Assembly: GCA_949298925.1 (NCBI GenBank)
Contig: CASFYE010000017.1
Coordinates: 1-34,878 of the forward strand
Length of the DNA stretch: 34,878 bases
Direction of reading: 5' to 3'
Source of the DNA: an uncultured Bacillota bacterium
GTDB lineage: Bacteria; Bacillota; Clostridia; Christensenellales; UBA1242
Both the position numbers and the translations under genes were made by a program. The number at the start of each line of letters is the position of its first letter. Positions within the stretch are counted from its first letter, which is position 1. Under the pieces are notes generated by a model that saw only the letters and a program-made list of their open reading frames with translations, was not told where the DNA came from and made no database searches. Positions 7,190 to 14,903 of this stretch are shown here, one piece after another.

Positions 7190-7274
7190 TGACGGCATCA
7201 GCACTTTTTTTAAAAAAGTGCCAAACGCTACTAAAGTAGCGTTGCCTCCGCATTTAGCGGAGGCGATGCCGTCA
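7190..7274. repeat. 85-bp three-armed cloverleaf (nested inverted-repeat element)
   Basis: A 10-bp perfect outer stem (7190-7199 with 7265-7274) encloses three consecutive perfect hairpins. Arm 1 is 7201-7210 with 7212-7221 (10 bp, A/T rich inside). Arm 2 is 7224-7232 with 7235-7243 (9 bp). Arm 3 is 7244-7251 with 7257-7264 (8 bp, almost all G/C). Nearly every base is paired. The outer stem supplies the TGA stop codon of uvrA (7274-7272). It is much more GC-rich and structured than the flanks. It lacks a terminal U-tract, so it is not a standard terminator. It looks like a short mobile or repeated palindromic element (REP/BIME-like or MITE-like), or a structured 3' RNA. No second copy was seen in this window. 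Confidence 0.8.
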
Positions 7275-10106
7275 CTCGTTTAACATTTTTTTTAAAAATT
7301 GACCTGTGTATGAATTTTTATTTTTAGCAACTTTCTCTGGTGTACCTTCAGCCACCAACTCTCCTCCGCCATCGCCTCCTTCTGGTCCAAGATCCAGAAT
7401 ATAATCAGCACATTTAATGACGTCAAGATTGTGTTCAATAACAAGGACACTGTTGCCGTTTTCAACCAATCTATTTAATATCGCAATAAGTTTTTTAACA
7501 TCATACATATGCAAACCTGTTGTAGGCTCATCTAAGATATAAAAAGTCTTACCCGTCTCACGTTTTGAAAGTTCAGTCGCAAGTTTGACTCTTTGTGCTT
7601 CACCACCTGAAAGCGTGGTTGCAGGCTGTCCTAATTTTATATAAGACAATCCAACATCAAAAAGTGCCTGCAATTTATTTTTAATGGTTGGTATGTTTTG
7701 AAAAAATGCTAGTGCTTCTTCAACGGTCATATCCAACACTTCGGTTATAGTTTTACCCTTATATTTCACTTCCAAAGTTTCACGGTTATACCTTTTCCCC
7801 TTGCACACTTCACATGGCACATTAATATCTGGCAAAAAGTACATCTCTATTTCTTTAACACCGGCGCCATCACATGCTTCACATCTACCACCGCGCACAT
7901 TAAAGGAAAATCTACTAGCAGTATATCCTCGCTCTTTGGCCTCCTTTGTCGCAGCAAAAAGTTCTCTTATCGGCGTGAACAAGCCGGTATAAGTCGCAGG
8001 ATTGCTTCGAGGGGTTCTGCCAATAGGCGCCTGGTCAATGCAAATCACTTTATCAAGCTGTTCAATACCTTCTATCTTTTCAACTTTTCCTTGTTCAATT
8101 CTACTGCCATTTAGCTTCCCCGCCAAGTACGGATAAACGACTCCATTTACCAAACTTGACTTGCCACTTCCAGATACTCCCGTAACAACACACATCACAC
8201 CAAGTGGTATATTGACATTCAATTTTTTTAAGTTGTTTTCTCTTGCACCATAAACTTTTAAATAACCATTTGGCTCTCTTCTTTGAGATGGGACTTCTAT
8301 TTTTTCATCACCACGCAAGAATTTTGCAGTAACTGAATTTTCACTTTTTAGCACTTCATCTAACGGACCATTTGCAACAATTTCACCACCGTGCACACCA
8401 GCATATGGCCCAACGTCCACAATCCAATCAGCAGATCGCATTGTGTCCTCATCATGTTCTACGACAATTAAGGTGTTGCCTAAATCTCGCAATCTTTTTA
8501 AGGTTGCAAGCAATCTGTCGTTGTCGCGTTGATGTAATCCAATCGACGGCTCGTCCAAAATATAAAGCACGCCAACAAGCCCCGATCCAATCTGCGTTGC
8601 AAGTCTAATACGTTGTGACTCGCCCCCTGAAAGCGTTTCTGCCGAGCGTGATAATGTTAAATATTCTAACCCTACATCTGACAAAAATTTAAGCCTTGCT
8701 TTAATTTCTTTCAAAATACTCTCTGCAATAGCCATCTTATCATTACTTAACTTTATGTTTTCAAAATAAGGTAAAAGTGTTTTTACGGGCATATCGCAAA
8801 GTTCTATTATATCTTTTTTGTCAATTTTTACAGAAAGCGCAGATTCATTTAATCGTTTGCCATTGCACACCTTGCATGTTTGATTTGTCAAAAATTTTCC
8901 AATTTCAAATCTAATAAATTCGCTTTTGCTTTCTGCAAGTCTTCTTTTTAAATTTGGTATTAATCCTTCAAATGTTAAAACCTTGCTCCCACGAAAATGC
9001 TCAGCTGTTTTGTTTCGATATTCGTCCTCAAACAAATCAAGTTTTTCGCCGTTGTTGCCATACAACAAAATCTTCAAGTGATTTTTTGGCAAATCTTTTA
9101 CAGGAATATTAAGATCAATATCATATTTTTTTGACAGCGCGTCAAAATAACGCTTTGCCATGCTTTCTGGTTCATATCTCCAACCTGTCAAATTAAAAGC
9201 ACCCTGACTGATAGAAAGGTTTGAGTTTTTCAATATCAAGCCCTCATCAATGTCGGCAATCTCACCAAGCCCAGAACAATTTGGGCAAGCCCCAAATGGA
9301 GCGTTAAATGAAAACAATCTTGGAGAAAGTTCCTCTAAGGACCAGCCACAAGTTGGACAAGAATAATTTGTTGAAAACAGCTCTTCTTCACCATTAAAAT
9401 CGACAATGGCTAGCCCTTCGGCAAGACGTAAACAAGCTTCCAAACTTTCAGCAAGCCTGCCCTCTATTCCATCTCTAATAACAAGCCTGTCCACGACGAC
9501 TTTGATGTCGTGCTTCAAATTTTTATCAAGATTGATTTGTTCTTCCAAAGTCCACATGTTTCCATCTACAATGACGCGAACATATCCGCTTTTTTTTAAA
9601 TTTTCAAATAGTTTGGCAAACGCGCCCTTTTGAGCTCGAACAACAGGTGCAAGTAATGTTATTTTTGTGCCCGTTTCGTGCGACAAAACGGCGTCAACAA
9701 TTTGGTCAATAGTTTGCCTATCTATCTTTTTATGACAGTGTGGACAATATGTTGTTCCTACACGAGCAAAAAGCAATCTTAAATAATCATAAATTTCAGT
9801 CACAGTGCCGACCGTTGACCTTGGGTTGTGGTTCGTAGTTTTTTGATCAATGGAGATCGATGGCGACAATCCCTCAATAGCTTCAACATCTGGCTTCTGT
9901 GCTTGCCCTAAAAACATGCGTGCATACGAAGAAAGACTTTCAATATAGCGTCTTTGTCCCTCAGCATAAATGGTCCCGAATGCCAAAGATGTTTTACCCG
10001 AACCGCTCACTCCTGTAAAAACTATGAGTTTGTCACGTGGCAATGTCAAATTAATATTTTTAAGGTTGTTTTCCTTCGCTCCAATAATTTTTATTTCTTT
10101 TTCCAT
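7272..10106 (-). CDS. uvrA: Excinuclease ABC subunit A
   Basis: UvrA is the damage-sensing ATPase of nucleotide excision repair; it forms dimers and loads UvrB. From ATG 10106 the protein is 944 residues, a normal length. It shows Walker A GVSGSGKT (32-39), a first CxxC zinc element near 121-124, a second near 250-277 (CPTC then CPNC), the ABC signature LSGGESQR near 489-496, a second Walker A GVSGSGKS near 640 and a C-terminal zinc module with CEAC and CEVC at about 738-770. The second signature LSGGEAQR lies near 830. An in-frame TTG at 10124 is rejected because those bases are the -10 box. No ribosome binding site exists at normal spacing, so translation is predicted to be leaderless. Its TGA stop lies within the cloverleaf element. 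It is separated from uvrB by a hairpin and its own promoter. Confidence 0.97.
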   Translation of the reverse strand: MEKEIKIIGAKENNLKNINLTLPRDKLIVFTGVSGSGKTSLAFGTIYAEGQRRYIESLSSYARMFLGQAQKPDVEAIEGLSPSISIDQKTTNHNPRSTVGTVTEIYDYLRLLFARVGTTYCPHCHKKIDRQTIDQIVDAVLSHETGTKITLLAPVVRAQKGAFAKLFENLKKSGYVRVIVDGNMWTLEEQINLDKNLKHDIKVVVDRLVIRDGIEGRLAESLEACLRLAEGLAIVDFNGEEELFSTNYSCPTCGWSLEELSPRLFSFNAPFGACPNCSGLGEIADIDEGLILKNSNLSISQGAFNLTGWRYEPESMAKRYFDALSKKYDIDLNIPVKDLPKNHLKILLYGNNGEKLDLFEDEYRNKTAEHFRGSKVLTFEGLIPNLKRRLAESKSEFIRFEIGKFLTNQTCKVCNGKRLNESALSVKIDKKDIIELCDMPVKTLLPYFENIKLSNDKMAIAESILKEIKARLKFLSDVGLEYLTLSRSAETLSGGESQRIRLATQIGSGLVGVLYILDEPSIGLHQRDNDRLLATLKRLRDLGNTLIVVEHDEDTMRSADWIVDVGPYAGVHGGEIVANGPLDEVLKSENSVTAKFLRGDEKIEVPSQRREPNGYLKVYGARENNLKKLNVNIPLGVMCVVTGVSGSGKSSLVNGVVYPYLAGKLNGSRIEQGKVEKIEGIEQLDKVICIDQAPIGRTPRSNPATYTGLFTPIRELFAATKEAKERGYTASRFSFNVRGGRCEACDGAGVKEIEMYFLPDINVPCEVCKGKRYNRETLEVKYKGKTITEVLDMTVEEALAFFQNIPTIKNKLQALFDVGLSYIKLGQPATTLSGGEAQRVKLATELSKRETGKTFYILDEPTTGLHMYDVKKLIAILNRLVENGNSVLVIEHNLDVIKCADYILDLGPEGGDGGGELVAEGTPEKVAKNKNSYTGQFLKKMLNE

Positions 10107-10112
10107 AGCCTT

Positions 10113-10141
10113 ATTATACCACAAAACACATTATTTTTAAA
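10113..10141 (-). promoter_or_regulatory. Promoter of uvrA (predicted leaderless)
   Basis: On the minus strand TTTAAA (10141-10136), a 17-nt spacer and a perfect TATAAT (10118-10113) end 6 nt before the uvrA ATG at 10106. The -35 is a 4/6 match to consensus and lies in the loop region of the uvrB 3' hairpin. No GAAC-N4-GTTC type LexA box was seen nearby. Confidence 0.65.
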
Positions 10142-10170
10142 CTTCTATAGTTTATATTAAAATGTGTTTT
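10123..10170 (-). terminator. Hairpin after uvrB, overlapping the uvrA promoter
   Basis: A 10-bp perfect stem (10123-10132 with 10161-10170) with an inner 5-bp stem follows the uvrB stop (10173) by 2 nt. It has A/T-rich flanks but only a short T-run after the stem, so it may terminate weakly. It overlaps the uvrA -35 region, so termination of uvrB and initiation of uvrA occur in the same 50 bases. Confidence 0.55.
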
Positions 10171-10172
10171 TA

Positions 10173-12128
10173 TCATTTTTTCCCCAATTTCTTTTTTAAA
10201 GTTAGAATTTTATTTCTAAGTTCGATAGCTCTTTCAAAATCTAGCGAATTGGATGCAAGCTTCATCATAGAGGTCAAACGTTCAATCTCTGCCGGTATAT
10301 CCTTTTTAGCTATGTCGCCCTCGCCTACTTTCCTAGTTATTTCAAGTGTGTTTTTAACAGCTTTTTTAATTGTTTTAGGCACAATTCCATGTGCTTTGTT
10401 AAATTCATCTTGAATTTTTCTACGCCTTGCTGTTTCATCAATCGCACGCTTCATTGAATCGGTTATTTCATCTGCATACATAATAGCTCGACCATTTTGG
10501 TTTCTTGCAACTCGTCCAACAGTTTGAATGAGCGCGCCTTCAGACCTCAAAAACCCTTCTTTGTCAGCATCTAAAATTGCGACCAATTCCACCTCCGGCA
10601 TATCCAAGCCTTCACGTAAAAGATTTATCCCCACCAAAACGTCAAATTCTCCATTTCGCAATCCATTGATGATTTCAACACGTTCCATGGTGTCAATTTC
10701 GGAATGGAGATATTTTACTTTAAATTTTCTATCCCCTAAATATGTCGTCAAACTTTCAGCCATCTTTTTTGTCAAAGTTGTAACCAAGACACGATTTCCG
10801 CGTGAAATTGTGGCTTTTATTTCACTCATCAAATCATCTATTTGATTTTTTGACGGACGCACCTCTATTGTAGGATCCAAAAGGCCGGTAGGCCTCAACA
10901 ATTGCTCAACGACCTGTCCAGCCTTTTCAAGTTCGTACTTTGCTGGTGTTGCAGACACATATAAAGTTTGGCCAAGCCTTTCATTGAACTCATCAAATTT
11001 TAAAGGACGGTTATCCTTCGCTGCTTCAAGTCTAAAACCATAATCAACCAAACTAGCTTTGCGAGCTTTATCACCGTTGTACATCGCCCTTATCTGAGGC
11101 AAAGTCATGTGGCTTTCATCAATAATGGTTAAAAAATCTTTGGGAAAATAATCTATTAAGGTAAAAGGTGGCTCGCCCGGTTTTCTTCCATCAAAATATC
11201 TCGAATAATTTTCTATACCACTACAATAACCAAGTTCTCCCATCATTTCAAGGTCATAAGCAACCCTTTGTCCTATTCTTTCAGCTTCCAACGGTTTGCC
11301 TTGATCTTCAAAATCTTTAATTGCTTTTTCGCGATCAACACTTATTTGCTCAATTGCACGTTGAAGCCTAGCATTGCCCACAGCATAATGCGTTGCTGGA
11401 TAAATCGCGGCATAATTCACTTCGTTTATGAGCGTGCCAGAAACAGGTTCAAACTCATATATTTTTTCAATTTCATCACCAAAAAACTGAACCCTAATTG
11501 CCATTTCCGACTGATTGGCTGGGAAAATGTCCAACACATCACCTTTAGCTCTAAAAGTCGAGCGTTTAAAATCCATTTCATTTCTTGTGTATTGTATGTC
11601 TATCAATTTTCGCACAATTTCATCTCTGCCGACAAAGTCGCCTTTTCTAAGAGAAATATGCAAATTGTAATATTCCTCAGGGCTCCCCAAACCATAAATG
11701 CAGGAAACTGATGCAACCACAATGGTGTCTCTTCTTTCCAACAAAGATGAGGTTGCTGAAGATCGTAATTTGTCAATTTCGTCATTTATAGACATGTCTT
11801 TTTCTATATAAGTGTCTGTGCTTACTATGTAAGCTTCTGGTTGATAATAATCATAATAAGAAACAAAAAATTCTACACGGTTTTCTGGGAAAAATTCGCG
11901 AAATTCGTTGCACAATTGTGCCGCTAAAATTTTGTTATGAGCAATAACTAACGTGGGACGGTTTAACTTTTGAATAATATTTGCCATTGTAAAAGTCTTC
12001 CCACTGCCCGTAACACCAAGCAAAACTTGGTCTTTTAAACCCTCCTGAAACCCTTCCACAAGCTTGTCTATCGCTTGCGGTTGATCGCCAGACGGCATAA
12101 AAGGAGAATGTAATTTAAAATCTTTCAT
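10173..12128 (-). CDS. uvrB: Excinuclease ABC subunit B
   Basis: UvrB is the DNA-damage verification helicase of nucleotide excision repair, loaded by UvrA and then recruiting UvrC. The 651-residue protein has Walker A GVTGSGKT (38-45) and the beta-hairpin [10 protein letters not shown] (91-100) used to probe the DNA strand. It also has helicase motif II DESH near 335-338, the motif region QTVGRVARN and a C-terminal UVR motif (about 614-648) for contact with UvrC. The ATG at 12128 is one base after the TAA of the upstream small gene, and its AAAGGA site lies inside the end of that gene, so translation is probably coupled. uvrC is not in the window. Confidence 0.97.
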   Translation of the reverse strand: MKDFKLHSPFMPSGDQPQAIDKLVEGFQEGLKDQVLLGVTGSGKTFTMANIIQKLNRPTLVIAHNKILAAQLCNEFREFFPENRVEFFVSYYDYYQPEAYIVSTDTYIEKDMSINDEIDKLRSSATSSLLERRDTIVVASVSCIYGLGSPEEYYNLHISLRKGDFVGRDEIVRKLIDIQYTRNEMDFKRSTFRAKGDVLDIFPANQSEMAIRVQFFGDEIEKIYEFEPVSGTLINEVNYAAIYPATHYAVGNARLQRAIEQISVDREKAIKDFEDQGKPLEAERIGQRVAYDLEMMGELGYCSGIENYSRYFDGRKPGEPPFTLIDYFPKDFLTIIDESHMTLPQIRAMYNGDKARKASLVDYGFRLEAAKDNRPLKFDEFNERLGQTLYVSATPAKYELEKAGQVVEQLLRPTGLLDPTIEVRPSKNQIDDLMSEIKATISRGNRVLVTTLTKKMAESLTTYLGDRKFKVKYLHSEIDTMERVEIINGLRNGEFDVLVGINLLREGLDMPEVELVAILDADKEGFLRSEGALIQTVGRVARNQNGRAIMYADEITDSMKRAIDETARRRKIQDEFNKAHGIVPKTIKKAVKNTLEITRKVGEGDIAKKDIPAEIERLTSMMKLASNSLDFERAIELRNKILTLKKKLGKK

Positions 12129-12129
12129 T

Positions 12130-12489
12130 TTATCCTTTAAAAATCATTTTTAACACCAGGCCAAAAATAAAACTGACCGTAGCCAAAAACAAACTTCTTA
12201 AAACAAGCAACCCAAAGGTCTTTTTTTGTCTTCGACTGTCAACTTCATATGTTTGGCCCTTCTTTTTTAATGTTACACAATAATAATAACCCATTTTGCT
12301 TTCAGAAACAACAAAATCTATATAGTTTTCATTTGAAAGTTCGCTCATAATTTCATCTATTTCAGAAACCGACAAGACAAACTTTTTAGACAATGCCCCT
12401 GCAATTTCGCTTGGTGAAACAAGGCATGTTCGTTTCTTTGGACACACCTTGCATAAATATGACATAACAAGTTTGGCTTTCCGTGACAA
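12130..12489 (-). CDS. Small tail-anchored protein, winged-helix-like, coupled to uvrB
   Basis: This 119-residue protein is not a named family to me. Residues 1-85 look like a compact winged-helix unit (helical start KAKLVMSYL, then [13 protein letters not shown], then [15 protein letters not shown], then strands FVVSES and YYYCVTL). Residues 92-115 form a single membrane segment with a short KG tail, so it should be tail-anchored with the N-domain in the cytoplasm. Cys13, Cys16 and Cys22 make a possible metal or redox site. The start is TTG at 12489, preceded by GAGG at 6-nt spacing and supported by alignment with its paralogue at 13798-14160. The stop lies one base before the uvrB ATG. A regulatory or membrane-sensing role is possible but unproven. 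Confidence 0.75.
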   Translation of the reverse strand: MSRKAKLVMSYLCKVCPKKRTCLVSPSEIAGALSKKFVLSVSEIDEIMSELSNENYIDFVVSESKMGYYYCVTLKKKGQTYEVDSRRQKKTFGLLVLRSLFLATVSFIFGLVLKMIFKG

Positions 12490-12590
12490 AAAACACCTCG
12501 AAAAAAACTAGGTCGAATTTGTTATTGCCTTTGTTTGAAACATTTACACAAAATAAGTCAAATCTACATATAAAAACGACCAAAAATATT

Positions 12591-12616
12591 AAAAAAGTCG
12601 CTATTTTTTTAGCGAC
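12591..12616 (-). terminator. Intrinsic terminator overlapping the stop of the 351-residue gene
   Basis: On the minus strand GTCGCTA (12616-12610) pairs with TAGCGAC (12603-12597) across a short A-rich loop and is followed by six Ts (12596-12591). The TAA stop of the upstream gene (12611-12609) lies at the base of the loop, inside the hairpin. The remaining bases up to 12490 hold no gene; a promoter for the 119-residue gene and uvrB is expected there, but I could not identify a convincing one. Confidence 0.8.
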
Positions 12617-13664
12617 CAAATTTTGCATTGTCTCTTTCGGCTTCCTTTTCAGCTATAGCCTTTTTCACTTCTAGTGAGGTGGACATTTGAGCTAACTCGT
12701 CAATTGTTAGCATACTATTCAATCTTTTCTGCTTTGCCGTTAAGAATAGGCTATAACTTTCGTTAAACTCATTTGACAGGTCTTCAATTCTAGGATCGTA
12801 ATAGCCTTCTCTGTCCTGTCTAGCATCTAAAACCGCCTCTATCTCTTTTGCTTGCCTTTCTAATTCTTCCTCATTTTTTTTCATACGTTTTTGAATGCCA
12901 ATGTATTCCTTTGCAACATCAATATTAACATTTGTAATATTCGCAAACAATTGTAAGGCTTCTGTATTTTCACTTAAAAGATTTTTATAAAAATCTTCTG
13001 GCTTACATTTGCCTTCGTCATATTTTGAAAAATCAATATCATAACAATCAGCATGTTTAACAAAATTTTGTAAAGTATTTACAACTATTGCAATCTCATC
13101 TTTTGATATAACTGATTTTTTGCTTTTAATATTTTGTTTAAACACAACAAAATCAAAAACAGGTTGCACGATTCTAAATAGTGCTCTTTCTACATTCACA
13201 TTGCATTTGTTTATCTCTTCAACAATGTTTACACCTTTTATTTTTTCTAAAACATATTGCCCTATTTCTGTCTTAGGATCGATTGCATCAACACTTATTC
13301 TATTAAAAGACATGTAAGGAAAATAAAATTTTACGGCTTTTCTTAAAGACTCAACCAATTGCGGATCTAAAGCCTTTAATTTTTTATCTAATTCATAAAC
13401 TCTTAATATTTGCTTAACAATTTCATTTCTTCTTTCTTTCGCATAATTTAATTCTTCTAAAATCTTTTGATATCCATTCTTATTAAACTCGCCTTCAAGC
13501 CTTGCTATTTCTTCATCAAAATATTTAACTGCTTTTATGTCACGATAATATTGTTCATCCTTATTGTTTTCATCAATTTCTGGATCTACAACCGCTTCAA
13601 ACATATTTATATAACTTAATGTGTTATCTAAAAACTCTTCTTCGCTATATTTATTTTTAGGCAT
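12609..13664 (-). CDS. Unrecognised 351-residue coiled-coil-rich cytosolic protein
   Basis: I do not recognise this protein. It lacks a signal peptide and membrane segments, is rich in Glu and Lys and appears almost wholly helical. Likely coiled-coil stretches lie at about 45-100 (KYFDEEIARLEGEFNKNGYQ onward) and 255-290 (IQKRMKKNEEELERQAKEIE). The middle (120-240) contains hydrophobic helices without a known motif. ATG 13664 has AAAGGAG at 5-nt spacing and a consensus promoter 23 nt upstream of the leader. It is monocistronic, ending in a hairpin that overlaps its stop, and is divergent from the second tail-anchored gene. It may be a structural or scaffolding protein; this is only a guess from composition. 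Confidence 0.75.
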   Translation of the reverse strand: MPKNKYSEEEFLDNTLSYINMFEAVVDPEIDENNKDEQYYRDIKAVKYFDEEIARLEGEFNKNGYQKILEELNYAKERRNEIVKQILRVYELDKKLKALDPQLVESLRKAVKFYFPYMSFNRISVDAIDPKTEIGQYVLEKIKGVNIVEEINKCNVNVERALFRIVQPVFDFVVFKQNIKSKKSVISKDEIAIVVNTLQNFVKHADCYDIDFSKYDEGKCKPEDFYKNLLSENTEALQLFANITNVNIDVAKEYIGIQKRMKKNEEELERQAKEIEAVLDARQDREGYYDPRIEDLSNEFNESYSLFLTAKQKRLNSMLTIDELAQMSTSLEVKKAIAEKEAERDNAKFGR

Positions 13665-13693
13665 GCTGGCTCCTTTAAATAAATTATTACCTT

Positions 13694-13722
13694 ATAATAC
13701 AATTTTTATATTGAGTTGTCAA
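13694..13722 (-). promoter_or_regulatory. Consensus SigA promoter of the 351-residue gene
   Basis: On the minus strand a perfect TTGACA (13722-13717), a 17-nt spacer and TATTAT (13699-13694) give a predicted start near 13687 and a leader of about 23 nt containing AAAGGAG. Confidence 0.8.
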
Positions 13723-13736
13723 GACTAGAATTTGCA

Positions 13737-13758
13737 TTTTTCGAAATTTGTCGAAAAA
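13737..13758. promoter_or_regulatory. TTTTTCGA-N6-TCGAAAAA dyad in a divergent promoter region
   Basis: A perfect 8-bp inverted repeat with a 6-nt centre lies between the two divergent genes. It covers the expected -35 position of the plus-strand gene, whose possible -10 is TATAAA at 13776-13781, and is 15 bases beyond the -35 of the minus-strand gene. It could be an operator for one or both; A/T-rich chance symmetry is the alternative. Confidence 0.4.
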
Positions 13759-13797
13759 ATTACACATTATTTTATTATAAATACAAACAATAAAAAT

Positions 13798-14160
13798 ATG
13801 TTAGATTTAAAATCAAAACTAGTTTTAAAAATTTTGCAAAAAGAATGTAAAACATCAGGATATAAAATCGTCGACAAGGCCGACATAATTTCAGCTTTGC
13901 CATCAAAGTTTCGTATGGACGAAGACGGACTCGACCACATAATAACTTTTCTTGAAAGAAGTGAGTGTATTCATGTTAAATATGACGACGAAAGGGTGTA
14001 TTGCCTTTGTATGCTCCCTCTCGGCAATCAACTCACTGAAAAAGAAAACGAAGAAAAGAAAGATCGCAAAAGACCCCTACTGCTAGTAGTCGCTGTTTTT
14101 GTGTCATCTTTTATCGGCGGGCTTTTGGGTGCAATTATTTCAAAATTTATTAAATTTTAA
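13798..14160 (+). CDS. Second member of the small tail-anchored winged-helix-like family
   Basis: The 120-residue protein is a diverged paralogue of the protein encoded just upstream of uvrB. Both begin with a KLV helix, continue with a (D/E)I..AL..KF helix and an acidic helix ending in a strand, carry an aligned YxC segment (residues 68-71 here), a charged linker, and one C-terminal membrane segment (about 93-115) with a basic tail. ATG 13798 is chosen over an upstream in-frame TTG at 13732 because it matches the paralogue start and the longer reading would run through the dyad and promoter. No ribosome binding site is visible. The stop overlaps that of the convergent radC gene. Function unknown; membrane-tethered DNA or protein binding is a reasonable guess. 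Confidence 0.75.
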   Translation: MLDLKSKLVLKILQKECKTSGYKIVDKADIISALPSKFRMDEDGLDHIITFLERSECIHVKYDDERVYCLCMLPLGNQLTEKENEEKKDRKRPLLLVVAVFVSSFIGGLLGAIISKFIKF

Positions 14161-14846
14161 AATTTAGTGTAATCCATTTGACTTGTTATCCCATAGATTC
14201 CGTCGTACCCAACAATAATGTAATCTATGAGAGTCAAGCCCAAATCTGCACAAAGCTCGCTTGCTCTTTCATAAACCTCCACATCATCTTGGCTAGGGCG
14301 ACTGTCTGACGTAGGATGGTTGTGCGCTAAAAACAAATAGGCTGGTTTAAAAGTTGTAATTAACTTTGCGACCTCACGTTCATCAAAGCACTCGCGAATA
14401 GGCCCAATCATATGATATTTCATTTTAACACGTCTCGCTGGATCGATGCCTATTATGTAAAACTTTTCATTAGTTTGATAACGCAAAAGTTCTTCAAAAT
14501 AATCACTGACGTCTGATCTATAATTAAAAGTGAATTTGTCATCAAGCACGTCTTCCGAAAAACAATTAAAAAGCTTTGCTAAACCGTGCAACATCTTGGC
14601 AGAACGCTCACCCATTCCACTTACTTTTGTTGTTTCCTGCCATTCTGCATCGAGCACGTTTGCAAAACTACCAAATTTATCTAAGAGGCTATGGGCAAGT
14701 TCATTGACATCACCGCGTGGGAAAATGTAAGTTAAAACAAACTCCATGGCTTGAATTTCGCTAACATTATTTAAGCCAACTTTTAAAACTGTGTCCATCA
14801 AACGTTTTCTATGTCCACCATGCACGTTCTTTTGTGAAACGTCCAT
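14157..14846 (-). CDS. radC: RadC-family JAMM/MPN domain protein (copy 1)
   Basis: This is a 229-residue RadC/YeeS-family protein. RadC proteins have a helix-hairpin-helix-like N-terminus and a JAMM metal-binding domain; despite the name, a direct repair role is not settled. The N-terminal part (about 10-95) includes LLDKFGSFANVL and VSGMGERSAK. The JAMM core has AHNHP with His175 and His177 and the RPSQDD segment with Ser185 and Asp188, followed by DLGLTLIDYIIVG. The metal ligands are intact. ATG 14846 follows AGGAGG at 5-nt spacing. It lies directly downstream of copy 2, separated by a short hairpin at 14869-14893, with no clear promoter of its own. The TAA stop overlaps the stop of the convergent small gene by three bases. 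Confidence 0.9.
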   Translation of the reverse strand: MDVSQKNVHGGHRKRLMDTVLKVGLNNVSEIQAMEFVLTYIFPRGDVNELAHSLLDKFGSFANVLDAEWQETTKVSGMGERSAKMLHGLAKLFNCFSEDVLDDKFTFNYRSDVSDYFEELLRYQTNEKFYIIGIDPARRVKMKYHMIGPIRECFDEREVAKLITTFKPAYLFLAHNHPTSDSRPSQDDVEVYERASELCADLGLTLIDYIIVGYDGIYGITSQMDYTKF

Positions 14847-14868
14847 TCTTCCTCCTACTTAAATAAAG

Positions 14869-14893
14869 AAAATGGAAGTTTTCGTTCCATTTT
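14869..14893 (-). terminator. Hairpin between the two radC genes
   Basis: A 9-bp stem (14869-14877 with 14885-14893) with a 7-nt loop lies 10 nt after the radC copy 2 stop. On the minus strand it is followed by CTTTATTT, a poor U-tract, so leaky termination or processing that still allows expression of radC copy 1 is likely. The radC copy 1 ribosome binding site begins about 10 nt further on. Confidence 0.6.
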
Positions 14894-14903
14894 TTGTGTT
14901 AAT

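Noticed and set aside
7190..7274. Cloverleaf as a tRNA or tRNA-like gene
   Set aside because: Arm lengths and loops do not fit a tRNA: no T-loop consensus, no anticodon-sized loop, 1-5 nt loops and all three arms near-perfect palindromes.
10104..10141. SOS (LexA) box at uvrA, uvrB or radC
   Set aside because: No GAAC-N4-GTTC dyad was found; only an isolated CGAAC half site appears near 15600.
12386..12628. An 80-codon minus-strand frame between the 351-residue and 119-residue genes
   Set aside because: It overlaps the better-supported 119-residue gene and the terminator at 12591-12616, and has no paralogue support.
3278..13664. Common ancestry of the 645- and 351-residue proteins
   Set aside because: They share only a short YYD(A/P)R(I/L)E(E/D)L phrase in otherwise dissimilar helical, charged sequence; too short to claim homology.
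13732..13797. N-terminal extension of the second tail-anchored protein from TTG 13732
   Set aside because: The extension would be encoded by the dyad and promoter region and has no counterpart in the paralogue, whose start aligns with ATG 13798.
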